A stretch of DNA of 64,000 nt. Origin: Cryptomeria japonica (lineage: Eukaryota; Streptophyta; Pinopsida; Cupressales; Cupressaceae). The position numbers and the translations under genes were made by a program. The notes below the pieces were generated by a model. It had not been told where the DNA came from, did no database searches, and saw only the letters and a program-made list of their open reading frames with translations. Location of the stretch: assembly GCF_030272615.1 (NCBI RefSeq), contig NC_081405.1, forward strand, positions 650,139,920 through 650,203,919, written 5' to 3'. Positions 26,031 through 36,148 of the stretch are shown here, one piece after another; the stretch's first letter is position 1; every line of letters begins with the position of its first letter.

Positions 26031-26699
26031 GACCCGAAACCCAATAGATTTTACCGGGATCTAGAACCCAACAAAGTAGGCTGCTAAAAGAAATAAACTA
26101 TGAAAAATCGTAGCTAAAATCCAGTAAAGATGGCTAAAACTAGCAACAGCCAACATAGTCACGCCACACCCAGCAAAGCTACAGCTCTAAACTATAGCAC
26201 GAAACAGTAATAATTGAGGGTATACAAAGCACCCTCAACCAACTATCAGGGTTTTGAAAGGTACCCCTAACCTTCAATAACAACACCAAATTACAGTAGA
26301 TATTCATACAATTTGAATCTGGCTAGTAGCGGTTTTGAAAGGCTCCCTCAACCTTCAAACTGGGTTTTAAAATGGAACCCAAAACTAGCAACCAGGGGTT
26401 TTTCTAGGCATCCTCAACCTTAAATGATGAGCTCAGAACTCCAAACACAGGATTTTCCCCAAACCAAAGACAACAGAAAGACAGACTATGCCCTTTAAAA
26501 CTATTAGCAACTGTCCTGCCTATAGGATAAACCAGGAACCCACAACTAGAAAAAGGGGGAACAAAGACCCCAAAAACCAGAAGGAAGGAGGCCAAACCAA
26601 GAAACAACAAAAAGGAACCAGTCCAGGAGACAAGCTAGGAGTCTAGAAAAAAAACTTCTAGCCCCACCCAAGGAGACTCCCAAGAGAGAAGAAATCAGC

Positions 26700-27222
26700 A
26701 TCCATAGCTAGCAGCAAGAGGAGCACCAAAAGTTGAAAATCCCCAACATTCCATCTCTCCACCTCAATAGGAAAGAGCTCCACCTCTACAGGACGAAGAA
26801 TGAAGCAGAAAGACAACAACCAACACTCTCTAGCAGCAAGCAGAAACCAGCCCTTTCCCCTCCACCAAATATCCACCTCCATAGGAAATATGGTCACCTC
26901 TAACAGACAAGGAGGGGAACAGAGCAAGAGCCAAGAAACCCCTCTCAAAGGTTCACACCAAAGACAACTCTGCAAGAGGAGCACCAAAAGTTGAAAATCC
27001 CCAAAATTCCATCTCTCCACCTCAATAGGAAAGAGCTCCACCTCTACAGGATGAAGAATGAAGTAGAAAGACAACAACTAGCACTCTCCAGTAGCAAGAA
27101 AAAACTAGCCCTTTCCCCTCCACCAAATATCCACCTCCATAGGAAATATGGTCACCTCTAATAGACAAGGAGGGGAAGAGAGAAAGAGCCAAGAAACCCC
27201 TCTCAAAGGTTCACACCAAAGC
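26700..27222. repeat. two tandem copies of a 259-bp unit
   Basis: The unit starting near GCAAGAGGAGCACCAAAAG at 26713 recurs at 26972, with about 95% match by eye through the CTTTCCCCTCCACCAAATAT part and the AAACCCCTCTCAAAGGTTC end. 259 is not a multiple of three, so the shared peptides of the two minus-strand frames lie in different frames of the DNA. Confidence 0.8.
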
Positions 27223-27721
27223 CAACTCTCAACTTCCATAAGAGGGTAGCCTAACAGAGAAGAACTGAAAAAGGAAGCTCCTTTGAAGAACCAGAGCGCC
27301 AAAGGCCAGAACAACAACAAATCCTCAGCATAAAGGAGAGGAGAGAACACATAGAGCCTCTCCACAAGAGATCCGCCAGGGTCCCAGATCCACCCAAACA
27401 CCATCAGGATAACACCCCCCACCAAAGAAAGAGTAGAAAAAAGGCCAATGACAGGAACCACCGCACACCCCTGATGACCAGAAATAGAGGCCACAAAAAA
27501 CCCTTGCCAAAACGCCTCCATTGCTGACGCAGCCTCCACTCCTTCCTCGATAACAAACTCCTCCACCAACCATTCCTGCAAAGAAGAGCCACGAAGAGCC
27601 CCATCAGACGGCTTATAAGGTGAAAGGAGGAGAGGGATGAGATCATCCTCATCCGTAGCATCGTCTTCCCCATCTTCTGCAACTCCCCCTCCCGCTCCCG
27701 CTCTAAAAATTAGGGTTTTTT

Positions 27722-27835
27722 TAATCTTACACAGGAAACCCCTACATAGGAAACCCCTACACAGGAAACTCCTACACAGGAAACCCCTCCCCCTCCCGCT
27801 CTTGCTCCCACTCCCGCTCTCCCGCTCTAAAATTT
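27722..27835. repeat. short minisatellites (ACACAGGAAACCCCT and CTCCCGCT units)
   Basis: Four 15-bp units of the type ACACAGGAAACCCCT run from about 27729 to 27787. On both sides are CTCCCGCTC-type pyrimidine repeats (27685-27706 and 27787-27831). Confidence 0.8.
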
Positions 27836-28349
27836 GAAATGTTGAAATTTGATAATTGAAAGAATTAATTTAATCTTAAAAATTAGGGCTTTTTTAAGTA
27901 ACCTCTTAATTTTAAAATTGAAATTTGAAATTGAAATTTGGTCCAAGGTTGCAATTTTGAATTTTAATTTTAAATTAGTATCCAAATTTAAAGAGGAAAA
28001 TTCAAAATTTAAACAACCCACAAGGTCAATTTTAAAAATTTAAAAATTAGGGTTTTTGAAATTAACCACTTAATTTTAAAAAATGATTGTGAAATTTGAC
28101 TTGTAGATGAAATTTTTTTATTTGAAAATCAAATGAATGCTCAGATCTGAAATAATTAATCTAAATTATACAAATCACAAGCTCAATTTTGAATTTAAAT
28201 ATTAGGGTTTTAGTGAAATTAAAGTCTAGATTTTAAAAATTTGCAAGGAAATCAAAATTGTAAATGAAAATTTGAATTTTAAATTGCATACACTCAGATC
28301 TGAAAACCAAGATCAGAATTAATGGTTTAAGGAGTCAGGTTCACCAAAA

Positions 28350-29505
28350 TGTAAAGTGGAAAATTTGGGGCTTAGTAAATTCACCACTTGGAAGGGGGAA
28401 TCACTAAGTTGATTTTCACTTTGAAGACTTTACATTCAAAAGAGGGGATGAATCCACTAGATCCAATCCTAAGTGATGCAAGGACTGAATACTAAGTAGA
28501 TTGATTGTTGTTTGGAATGTGTTTGACCCTCTTTTGTAAGTTGAATAGGTAAAGTGTTGGAATTGAAGATAAAATAGGTGGAAATAGCGAGCTACAGATT
28601 CAGGATTCAGTCGTGCACCTAGATATGACAAGTTTGAGATGACTTGGAGCTGCTCTATGAAATCTACCAAAAGTTGCAAGGACTATGTGTCTGGACCAAG
28701 TCGCCCTCCTATCGGTCCTCCAAACTTTCTGTGCGTCAGAAAGGGTTTTTTCTTCTCTGCAAATAAAGCTTAATTCTAGAAGAACAATTGCACACCTGCT
28801 TCCTACACACAGAAAGAAGAAGAAAGGGGTTGGGAATAGGGGTTTGCCTAAGTCAAACCCCAGTTTGGAATCAACCTTGATTGAAATATTGCAAATGCTT
28901 GAAATAAATGATGGAAAGGTATACCTTCAGATTTGCAATAGATGATGATGATGCTTTGCTTCCTAGATGTAATCACATATGTTGTATGAAATGGCATGAA
29001 CATGAGCAAACCCTAACACACACACATTCTTGCAAATGAATGATGTAATTATGATCCAATGGATAGATGAAGAATATGCATCCTTGAAGAATGATTGATG
29101 ATGAATGCTTAAATGTAGTCTCCTTGCCTTCTCCACCTTGTCATGCTCTCACCTTATGATTGATGGAAAATGAGAGGGGAAAATATCCTTATATACTTAC
29201 ATTTCATCAATTGTTTAATTATACGACATAAGCTGACATGGGGGATTAATTTCTGGCTCAAATTTGAGACAGGGCCTAGGGGCCAAAATAGGGCTCAATT
29301 AGGGAGGACCAGGGCGTGGTGCCCTGGTCCTACCCCAAATTGGGATAGAGACAAGGGGTAGTGCAAGTTGTAATATGGAAAAAATGAAGTTTGGTTGCAT
29401 AGAAGAGGCATAAACAAGTCTTGATCAAGCATAGGGATGAGATTGGTAAGGTGAGGGCCCAAAATGCAGTCAAAATTGGAAGGGGTGCAATTTTAGGACA
29501 CTACA
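28350..29505 (-). repeat. 5' LTR of the 20.6-29.5 kb element
   Basis: 1156 bp, TGTAAAGTGG...CACTACA. It aligns end to end with 20601-21764 with many substitutions and a few indels. The left neighbour reads, on the minus strand, TTTTGGTGAACCTGACTCC, the primer-binding site position. Confidence 0.8.
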
Positions 29506-30602
29506 ACCACCAACCTCACAACTAGCCCCACAACATGTGCACTGATGGTATCTCAAACCATCTGCATGTGCAGTGTCATCTACCTCGTAGCATACCTCAA
29601 ACTAGGTGATGCACTAGTGACCACTGGGCATGCTACTAGTAGGTTGTATAGTTGCAGTACCATCATATGTTGTTTCACCGTGCAAAGAGGATGTGACAAT
29701 TGCGTCCCATGTTGGATAATGGTGTCAATCAATGATACAGCTATCTGAAGAGTCTCCATCTCCATAGACTCCTTCAGAACTATAGGGATCATCATGTGCA
29801 CTAATGGTTTCAGAGCATGTGGAACCCGATTATGAACATTTTGTACACGTTGAGCCCCTAGTCTATCTTGGGAAGAGCCTCCACCTCTGCCCTAGAACTC
29901 TTTCATATAAAAATAATTAGGGATCTCATGGAGGATGAACTCATAGTATAATATCTTAAAAAATACAAAGGCACCTCAAAGTTATTGCAAGGAGGTTGGT
30001 CAAAGACCATCCACCACCTATCCCAAAATTGTGTTTGCATAGCAATGTGATTACACCAATGTATAGGAAACCTCTATGAATTAAGAAGTAGGGTCTCTTG
30101 GGTTCGGGGATCAGTGAAAAGAGGACATATTTGTGATATTCTTATTTCTTTGTTCTTTACATCATCATATGAGAGACCTTGTGCATAAAAGTTGCGATAT
30201 GAGTTTCTATATGCATCCCATTCAAGGACTTGTTTTGAAACTTTTTCAACACTATCCAACATTGTTTCTAGGGCTTGGGAAAAGTTTGCATGGTGTTGGT
30301 GTTCTGATACTTTAAATCTAGCCACAAGGTTGGTAATGGTAACCCTATTTTGTGCTAAACGACCTAGTAAATCCTCCTATGCATTTTGGGAAGGGGTTAT
30401 CGATGGACTAGGAGGATTACGGGGCATATTTTGTTGATGGGGAATGTTCCCTTGAGGGGGGTTGTTTTGTTGAGCATCTGATATCAAATTTACAAAATAA
30501 AATAAAATAAATCAAAACCTACAAAACTATAGTGAAATTTGAGATAGGAAACAAAAAAATGAATAAATAAATTGTAATCTTACCTTTGCGATGGCATGAC
30601 AT
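29506..30602 (-). pseudogene. unknown gene copy A, 5' exons (signature FWDRWWMVFD)
   Basis: Exon 1 is 30602-30584 (starts MSCHRK, donor AAAG|GTAAGATT). Exon 2 starts at 30477 after ATATCAG and joins in phase (codon split 1+2), running to the insertion point at 29506. It encodes a Q/N/P-rich start, then GLSYDDVKNKEIRIS, FTDPRTQETL and FWDRWWMVFDQPPCNN. Copy B has GLSYEEIKDLEIS, FVNPRTGQPV and FWDRWWMVFDKPPNNN in the same order, so the two are homologous. The exon contains TAG stops (after PSQNA and after LLNS) and loses frame later. I do not know the family. Gene structure plus a second copy inside a candidate DNA transposon suggests it is an element-encoded protein. Confidence 0.6.
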
Positions 30603-30619
30603 TATTTTTTTGCCTATAT

Positions 30620-31192
30620 GGTGTAAGGAGTCGGGTTCACCAAAATATAAAGTGGAAAATTCGGGGCTTAGTAAATTCACCACTTGGAAGGGGGAATCAC
30701 TAAGTCAATTTTCACTTTGAGGACTTTACATTCAAAAGAGGGGATGAATCCACTAGATCCAATCCTAAGTGATGCAAGGGCTGAATACTAAGTAGATTAA
30801 TTGTTGTTTGGAATGTGTTTGACCCTCTTTTGTAAGTTGAATAGGTAAAGTGTTGGAATTGAAGACAAAATAAGCGGAAATAGTGAGCTACAGATTCGGG
30901 ATTTAGTCGTGCACCTAGATATGAGAAGTTTGAGATGATTCTGAGTTGCTCTGCAAAATCTACCAAAAGTTGCAAGGACTGTGTGTCTGGACTAGGTCGC
31001 CCTCCTATCGGTCCTCTGAACTTTCTGTGGGTTGGAAAGGGTTTTTTCGTCTCTGCAAATAAAGCTTAATTCCAAAAGAACAATTGCACACCTACTTCCT
31101 ACAAATAGAAAGAAGAAGAAAGGGGTTGGGAATAGGGGTTTGCCTAATTCAAACCCCGGTTTGGAATCAACCTTGAATAAAATACTGCAAAT
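30620..31192 (-). mobile_element. truncated LTR of the same gypsy-like family with PBS
   Basis: Matches the first ~545 bp of the 28350-29505 LTR, starting at ATATAAAGTGG near 30646. To its left is the PBS-like stretch (GGAGTCGGGTTCACCAAAA). It breaks off at ATACTGCAAATG near 31192, where unrelated sequence with the candidate transposon end begins. The rest of the LTR is missing. Confidence 0.75.
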
Positions 31193-31214
31193 GGGTTAGT
31201 GCAGGATCATTGGG

Positions 31215-31260
31215 GGCCAAAAAGTGGCAATGTGAAAAAAATAGCCTTCTCCAGTCGCCT
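31215..31260. repeat. candidate left terminal repeat of a DNA transposon
   Basis: CAAAAAGTGGCAATGTGAAA (about 31229-31248) and, some 100 bp further in, a GATATCC palindrome followed by GATTTTTATTTGTAA. The same two motifs occur in the same order, inverted, at the far side (about 51362-51280). The match is imperfect (about 21 of 24 positions in the first motif), so the exact border is not set. Confidence 0.4.
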
Positions 31261-31343
31261 AAAAACGCGATAACTCGTGTTGACTTTTTTCTTGGCTTGG
31301 GTGTCAGTACACCTTGGCATGGTAAACACTTAAGCAAATCAAT

Positions 31344-31674
31344 ATCGGATATCCGATTTTTATTTGTAATTTTAAATTAAAAAATAAATTATATATTACA
31401 TATTATATAATATATAATATATTATTATATAATATATATTATATTATTATATTATATTATATATTATATAATACATAATATAATATTAGATTATAAAATA
31501 TTATATTATATAATATTATATAATATTTTATAATCTAATATTATATTATATTATATTATATTATATTATATTATATTATATATTATATAATATATAATAT
31601 ATTATTATATAATACGTATTATATAATATATTGTTATTTTAAAATAATTGAAGTATAAAAATCGGATATCCGAT
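31344..31674. repeat. 330-bp inverted repeat of AT words framed by ATCGGATATCCGAT palindromes
   Basis: The perfect 14-bp palindrome ATCGGATATCCGAT stands at 31344-31357 and again at 31661-31674. Between them (31376-31640) is an almost pure A/T tract whose left and right halves are inverted copies around about 31505, including ATATTAGATTATAAAAT on the left and its complement on the right. A third, imperfect copy (TCGATATCCGG) is at 31751-31761. Confidence 0.8.
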
Positions 31675-31958
31675 TTTCTGAGACAATATATTTTGACTGT
31701 GACAGCCCGTGAGTTATTTTTAACCCATAGGCTGCGCAATTTTTGGGAATTCGATATCCGGTTTTTCGCCCAAAAATTTCTAAAAAATACATTGAAAGGT
31801 AAGATTTTTATTGTTTTCAATCATTTTCATTCAATTTTTGTATTTTTTTTCATTGAAAATATGATTTTTTTCATGAAAACTAGGTTTTTTTAAATCAAAT
31901 ACAAAATTGTTTAAATTTGTTAACTAAATTCAATTGTTTACATTCAATTAGGTTAAAA

Positions 31959-33154
31959 ATGTGGGATAACAATGAAAACATTGATCAACCACAACCGCAA
32001 CAACCAAACCCTCATTTGCCAAACCCCCCCTCAATTCAGGATTTAATTGCACAAAATTTGAACGAATTGAGGGGGATTGTACCTGTATATCGTATAATCC
32101 CTCGCCTAAACCCAATGTTTTATCTTCTCATGTTGATCATAAAGAGTATGGAAACCATGACTAAGGAGAACACTACTGCCCTTTTGTGGTGAGATTCTAT
32201 GAGGGAACAATATACAGATGGCTTGTCATATGAGGAGATCAAGGATCTCGAGATATCCAACGTTGATATCTCCTCATTGTTTGTGAATCCCCGCACTGGT
32301 CAACCTGTAGACCCCCAAAAAGTAAAACTTTCTATTAAAAGGTGTACAAATGATGGTACTGTGAAAATTTTTTGGGATCGTTGGTGGATGGTTTTCGACA
32401 AACCACCCAACAACAATCTTGATGTTCCCTTCTACTTCATAAAAAAATTGTATGCTAAGTTTGTTTTAGGAAAACATGTGAACTACTTTGATATCCAACC
32501 TTTCCAGGGTGTGGGTTTAGGTATGCCCCAAAATAGACCTGGGGCAGTTAGAGTAGTCCAGGGCCCATATGTCCCCCCTCCTCCTGTTGATCCCCCACCT
32601 CTAGTGCGGCATCCAGATATCATTTGTGAGGCAGCATCACGGACCATATCGACTATTGACTCTTTGAGTATCCTTTTGATTTCTCAGGGTGGGTCAGTAG
32701 CTCAACCTACTTTTGATGGTAGCGGTGCATCTGGTGGCGCTGACACATCATCCTCAACTCCACACATTTGCGTGCCCCATAGTTGTGTCATGTGTGGGCA
32801 TGTATGCTTGGGTCCAATTGGACAACCTATTGATCCTCCTACGGACAGTGTAGATTATGAGGTGCATGAGATGCACGATGCACCAGATGTTATGACACAG
32901 ACTGGAGGATACCCTAGGAAGTCCTCGCATGCTAGAGGTGAGGAGGCACCGTCATCATACATTGATGATGTAGTGGTAAGATTTATATTTTCACAGTTCA
33001 TGCTATATTTTAAATGAATATTTATAATCTAGATAATATTAAGTACTAATTTTTATTTACATGGTCTATTTAACAGTTGATGACTGGGGAGGAGTTGACA
33101 CAGATTCAGGAGGGCACCTTGACAACTATTTCATTTGGCCTTGATAGCTTGATG
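31959..33154 (+). pseudogene. unknown gene copy B, 5' exons (signature FWDRWWMVFD)
   Basis: Exon 31959-32975 (339 codons in one frame, one TGA at 32190-32192) and exon 33077-33154 (26 codons), with clean borders GTAGTG|GTAAGA, TTAACAG|TTG and TTGATG|GTACAT. Both joints are phase 0. An upstream exon ending GAAAG|GTAAGATT at about 31799 mirrors the exon 1 donor of copy A. The protein starts Q/P/N-rich, then GLSYEEIKDLEIS, FVNPRTGQPV, FWDRWWMVFDKPPNNN, YFIKKLYAKFVLGKHVNYF and a proline-rich middle with cysteine/histidine residues (HICVPHSCVMCGHVC). I do not recognise the family. Apart from the TGA, the frame is well kept, which suggests fairly recent activity. Remaining exons lie beyond the gypsy insertion. 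Confidence 0.65.
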
Positions 33155-33223
33155 GTACATATATTATTGCACCTAGTCGTTTGTATTTTATTGTACATAC
33201 ATGCTCATAATTTATATTGGTAT

Positions 33224-34069
33224 TGTATATGGTGAAAAATGCCAAAAAATGCTGCCGAAAATGTTCGATCTGCAACTTCAAAAACACAAGATTTGCAACA
33301 AGGAGGTTAAATGCAAAGGGACAAGAGTCCCATCGGGCATGCCAAAATGTATATGGTGAAAATGGATAACAATAATAACAATATTGAAAATGGATAACAA
33401 TAATGTATAAGAACCTGCAACAAAAGTTGTTAGTAGTTTGGGTTGTTTGACATAATCACCCCTTCCTGCAAACACACAAGTTAGGTACATTTTAAAAACC
33501 CAAAAGACTTTGTGACATAGGGGCCTTCAACAAAACGTTTTTGCTTCCAGGACAAGCTGCACCAATTTAGTTAGCTAGATCTGAAAGTGTTAGTCCAAAA
33601 ATAAACCAGATCTGAAACCTTAAGTACAAAATCCGAAAATCGAATCAATGAAAACTTCAAAATTCCGAAACAGTAAATACACAGACGCTGTTACCCTAAA
33701 CACAGACGCGTCTGGATAACACAGACGCGGTTCTGTGATGCACAAACGTGCCTAAAAATCACAGACGCTCCTTTCCGACACAAACGCGGGTGAATGCAAC
33801 ACAGACGCGCTTCTGTAACACAGACGCAAATAGAAAAGACACAGACGCGCCTATCCCGGAACCTGCAAAATGAAATATTGACAAAACACAGACGTGGATA
33901 AAGTTGTCACAGATGCGCTTGAAAATCAAAAACGCGATTCGAAAGTGCGCAAACGTGAAAATACCAAAAAATGCTGCCGAAAATGTCTGATCTGCAACTT
34001 CAAAAACACAAGATCTGCAACAAGGAGGTTAAATGCAAAGGGACAAGAGTCCCACCGGGCGTGCCAAAA
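33224..34069 (-). repeat. reiterated partial LTR and leader pieces at the left end of the element
   Basis: In order: a ~15-bp LTR end (TGTATATGGTGAAAA, from 33224); a ~110-bp leader piece ending at the PBS (about 33239-33347); a second LTR start (33348 to about 33410, with its ATGGATAACAATAAT part repeated); and a 659-bp leader copy (33411-34069). The last has the same length as the leader next to the 5' LTR (43042-43700). All of it lies between the left GGTAT and the complete LTR at 34070. Confidence 0.85.
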
Positions 34070-34837
34070 TGTATATGGTGAAAATGGATAACAATAATAA
34101 CAATATTGAAAGGCTAAATGAATTCAACCACAAAAACCCTAGCTTAACAACAACAAAGATCCACCATAACATATGAAGATTACCTAAGACAATGCAAATC
34201 ACAAGGAATCACAAAGATTATACTATCACATGTCCAATAGGGTTTTGATCTCCATTCTTCCTATCTCCATTGATCTTGCTTGATATATTTGCTCTCAGAT
34301 TTTATGTGTACAAGAGCTCAACAAAGAACGGAATGTGGTTGCAAGTAGGATCGTAGTGTAGTCAAGTCTTCAAGATTGTCGATTAGGGTTTGATAATGAA
34401 GAAGGTATCTCCTTAAATAGAAGACATAATATGAAATGGAGGGATAAGATTGAGAGGTGTAAAAGGAGGTCGGCTATGATTAGAGGGTAGGTAGAAGAAA
34501 TAATAAAAATAATGAGAGAGGTAGGTAGTGTATGAATTAAGAGATGAGTGACATGTGTCATGTGTAGAAAAGGATAATGAATTAATTAAATAAATAAAGA
34601 TTTATTTAATTAATAGAAGAAGTAGGATAATTAAATAAATAAGATATTTATTTAATTTAGGAAAAGGATAATTTAAATAAATAAATGTATTTATTTAAAT
34701 GAGAAATAAGGCTAGAAGAGGATAAATGAATTAATTAAACAAATAAGGATTTATTTAATTAATAGAAGAATTAGGCTTAGATAATTAAATAAATAAAATA
34801 TTTATTTAATTAGACATGACAATTTTAGGTGTCTACA
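34070..34837 (-). repeat. 3' LTR of the 33.2-44.5 kb element
   Basis: 768 bp, TGTATATGG...GTGTCTACA. The right half is built of TTAATTAAATAAATA words. It is followed by the polypurine tract (TTTTGCCCCTCTTTGAG on the plus strand). Confidence 0.9.
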
Positions 34838-35183
34838 TTTTGCCCCTCTTTGAGACAATGCGGCTTGTCACGTTGTTTCAAAGAAGATAAGATGAACTGA
34901 TACAGAGTTGCCCCAAGATGGGAATGATATGCCCCCTCGAGAGATTGGATGAAAATGTCTGAAAAGATTGCAGACAATCTCTCGATTAAGAAAGAAAGGC
35001 TAGAATAGATTGACCGCACAAAGTGACAGAGTCACAGGATAAGGAAGACTGACTCAGGAAATGAATGCGAGGGCTAGGGTAGGCTATAAGATAGACCACG
35101 GGGGAAAATACATCCTCATTGTCATCTACACATTCGCAAGAGCATATTGCAGAGCGAGAAGAGAGCAGGAGCAGTTAGCAGCG

Positions 35184-36148
35184 ATGGCTTCCATGCATAG
35201 ATTCGACCGTGTTCACCGATTCCAGAGGCCAGCAGAGGCAGGAGAGCCGGTAAGTACCATCAAACCTCCTCGTACTTTGACGCATTTAATTTTGTCATTA
35301 ATGCATGTCGAATAGAGCAATAAATGCGCTTAGAATAGGGTCCAAAAATGTCCAAACGCGTCTGCGTTGGTTCCAGGCGCATCTATGCAGTCTTTGAGCG
35401 TGTTTATGTCATGTAAGCGTGTTTGTGTTGAAAAATGCAAGTTTGGTCTACTAGGTCAAATCGACAGTTCTGTGATAAACATATGCTGTCGATTGGATAA
35501 GCTGCTGAGAGGATACACTCAAGCAGGTCCTTTAGGAAGACTAGGATAGATCAAGGCACTTTGTGATGAACAGTGAGTACCAAGATAGAGTACTTTGTGA
35601 TGAACAGGGAGTACTGAAATATGAGCAGCACTTTGTGATGAACAGTGAGTGCAAATGTGAGTAACACTTTGTGATGAACAGTGAGTGCAAATGTGAGTAA
35701 CACTTTGTGATGAATAGGGAGTACCACTAGGATAGATAGCCATATGCATTTAGATAAGAAGTAGCATTTTGTGATAAACAGTGAATGCCACTATAACTGA
35801 CATGATTGATTTGCTTGACTGCAGGAGTATTTGCTGATGTTGGAGTCACGGGAGAGATTCCCGTCGACGCAGAGGTTGCGACCTGAGTTGACACTTGGGG
35901 ACCGAGCTGCCATCGAGGAGATGGGCTTGAGACATGTACTATATGTGCCTGAGTTTCGAGCAAACATGGGTTTGCTAACTGCGTTGGCTGAGAGATGGCA
36001 CTCTAAGACATGCACGTTCCATTTACCGATGGGTGAGATGACAGTCACCCTGGAGGATGTATATAGGATTATGTGGAAACCGATTGATGGGGAGCTGATT
36101 CCGTACGATCGAGATGGAGACAGGGATGCCCTTAGACGAGTGTTCTAG
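35184..36148 (+). pseudogene. plant mobile domain (PMD) gene fragment, antisense inside the gypsy element
   Basis: Two plus-strand exons: 35184-35249 (22 codons from ATG; donor GAGCCG|GTAAGT) and 35825-36148 (acceptor GACTGCAG|GAG), joined in phase 0. The second exon reads ALAERWHSKTCTFHLP, GEMTVTLEDVYRI and PIDGELI, the hallmark N-terminal block of the plant mobile domain (aminotransferase-like) family found in MAIN/MAIL proteins and in plant transposable elements. The TAG at 36146 ends it at about 129 residues. The same frame stays open for roughly 50 codons more, with PMD-like text such as TWDTMTWIGLALPIVLAGVINE, so the stop probably truncates a longer protein. It lies antisense to gag, between gag-pol and the 3' LTR, where Tat-lineage elements are known to carry extra ORFs. 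MAIN/MAIL proteins act in silencing and genome stability; a role here is unknown. Confidence 0.7.
35560..35795. repeat. ~38-55-bp tandem repeat in the PMD intron
   Basis: Six units with core CACTTTGTGATGAACAGTGAG at about 35559, 35601, 35631, 35665, 35701 and 35768. The middle units are near-perfect 36-bp repeats. The array fills the 3' half of the intron between the two PMD exons. Confidence 0.8.

Larger units (their letters stand above)
26031..27835 (-). other. C/A-rich insert-like block with unrecognised minus-strand reading frames
   Basis: This block is clearly less AT-rich than its flanks. On the minus strand, frames of 158 (27581-27105) and 139 (27077-26658) codons run nearly head to tail and share repeated peptides such as WCEPLRGVSWL and VTIFPMEVDIWWRGKG. 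The protein would be very hydrophobic and tryptophan-rich, with no domain I know. It could be a captured gene fragment, another transposable element's untranslated DNA, or a chance open frame in C-rich DNA. Confidence 0.35.
20601..29505 (-). mobile_element. 8.9-kb gypsy-like LTR element inserted in an exon of unknown gene copy A
   Basis: Two related LTRs (20601-21764 and 28350-29505) start TGTAAAGTGG and end in CTATA or CTACA. The flanks are ACTAC (20596-20600) and ACCAC (29506-29510), a 5-bp target duplication with one change. Orientation is minus. The purine tract AAAGAGAGGGCTAAA (minus strand) adjoins the left LTR. A PBS-like TTTTGGTGAACCTGACTCC (minus strand) adjoins the right one; I could not assign its tRNA. 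The interior holds only a broken gag-like region, so the element is non-autonomous. The LTRs differ at many sites, so the insertion is not recent. Confidence 0.8.

Noticed and set aside
28341-28368. PBS assignment to a named tRNA for the 20.6-29.5 kb element
   Set aside because: The position and the TGG start fit a PBS, but I could not match the complement to a specific plant tRNA without a database, so no tRNA is named.
31376-31640. Possible origin of replication or scaffold attachment region because of extreme AT content
   Set aside because: The tract is an inverted repeat of simple AT words. Nothing in the sequence points to a specific origin or attachment function.
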